Assembly (NCBI RefSeq): GCF_021729145.1
Contig: NZ_JAJSLW010000010.1
Span: 62,001 to 126,000 of the forward strand
DNA from: Membranihabitans maritimus
Lineage (GTDB): Bacteria > Bacteroidota > Bacteroidia > Chitinophagales > Saprospiraceae
Direction of reading: 5' to 3'
Length of the DNA: 64,000 nucleotides
A program made the position numbers and the translations under genes. A model generated the notes under the pieces. That model was not told the origin of the DNA and ran no database searches. It saw only the letters and a list, made by a program, of their open reading frames with translations. Each line of letters begins with the position of its first letter. The first letter of the stretch is position 1. Shown here in pieces: positions 63,854 through 64,000 of this stretch.

Positions 63854-63888
63854 TACTTCGGAAATAAATAGGCACATTTTCCGAAGTA
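63854..63888. repeat. Inverted repeat TACTTCGGAAA-N13-TTTCCGAAGTA
   Basis: Perfect 11-base arms with mixed composition and a 13-base spacer. No T-run follows on either side, so operator or mRNA structure is more likely than terminator. Confidence 0.6.
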
Positions 63889-64000
63889 AGACCATGCAGA
63901 AGACTTTACTATCTCCTATGTCTAGTTTTATTTAAGGAAAAATTAAAACCTCAATCTATAAATTAAAAAAAAAATTACATACTACTAAGTGTTTTTCCTT

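Larger units (their letters stand above)
63488..64000. other. Upstream region of the second sigma gene
   Basis: About 510 bases without a recognised gene. Two perfect inverted repeats are listed separately (63572-63599 and 63854-63888). Confidence 0.5.

Overview
This window comes from a Bacteroidota chromosome, most likely an environmental polysaccharide degrader. The evidence is two SusC/SusD pairs with FecR anti-sigma factors and ECF sigma factors, an S46 dipeptidyl peptidase, DUF4290/DUF4270/DUF6427 proteins, a MurA with the bacteroidotal Asp-for-Cys change, and A/T-rich, SD-poor translation starts. I cannot name the genus from the sequence alone.

Layout. The left third (1 to about 18.4 kb) is mostly housekeeping: the 3' end of a formylglycine-generating-enzyme-like gene, a DPP7-type S46 peptidase, a DsbD-type thiol transporter, purQ, a DUF6427 membrane protein, a polyprenyl diphosphate synthase, then a leftward run murA - DUF4290 - DUF4270 - a short glycogen-synthase-like protein, a DUF819 membrane protein, a DUF4412-like secreted protein, and rightward dnaX plus a seven-helix membrane protein. 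A decayed Uma2-family (DUF820) gene lies at 18.4-18.9 kb.

At 19.0-25.4 kb a leftward tripartite efflux operon (regulator - TolC - adaptor - RND pump) carries two matching inverted-repeat operators, TTAGTTC-N10-GAACTAA. One precedes tolC and one precedes the regulator gene, and a clear terminator follows the pump gene.

From 25.5 kb to the end there are two adjacent polysaccharide utilization loci (PULs). PUL1 (25.5-39.3 kb) has FecR, SusC, SusD, a GH106-type alpha-L-rhamnosidase, an MFS sugar porter and a two-domain alpha/beta hydrolase whose second domain looks dead. PUL2 (40.3-62.5 kb) opens with a DUF1611 protein plus a dipeptide-epimerase-type enolase superfamily enzyme. This pair matches the DgcN/DgcA D-glutamate pathway, with murein-peptide recycling as the alternative. 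FecR, SusC, SusD, an alpha/beta hydrolase, a Tat-exported beta-propeller, an M14 metallocarboxypeptidase, a nitrilase-superfamily amidase, a terminator, a GH20-like hexosaminidase, an FG-GAP protein, a GH43-like protein, a heparinase II/III-type lyase and a PL11-like propeller follow. Two closely related ECF sigma genes, both leftward, sit at 39.3 and 62.9 kb, neither next to a FecR gene in the usual order.

Working model (inference): PUL2 takes apart a hexosamine/uronate glycan that also carries amide- or peptide-linked amino acids, possibly D-glutamate. It would use lyase and glycosidase outside or in the periplasm, M14 peptidase in the periplasm, and the amidase and DgcN/DgcA pair in the cytoplasm. 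This is the most unusual system in the window.
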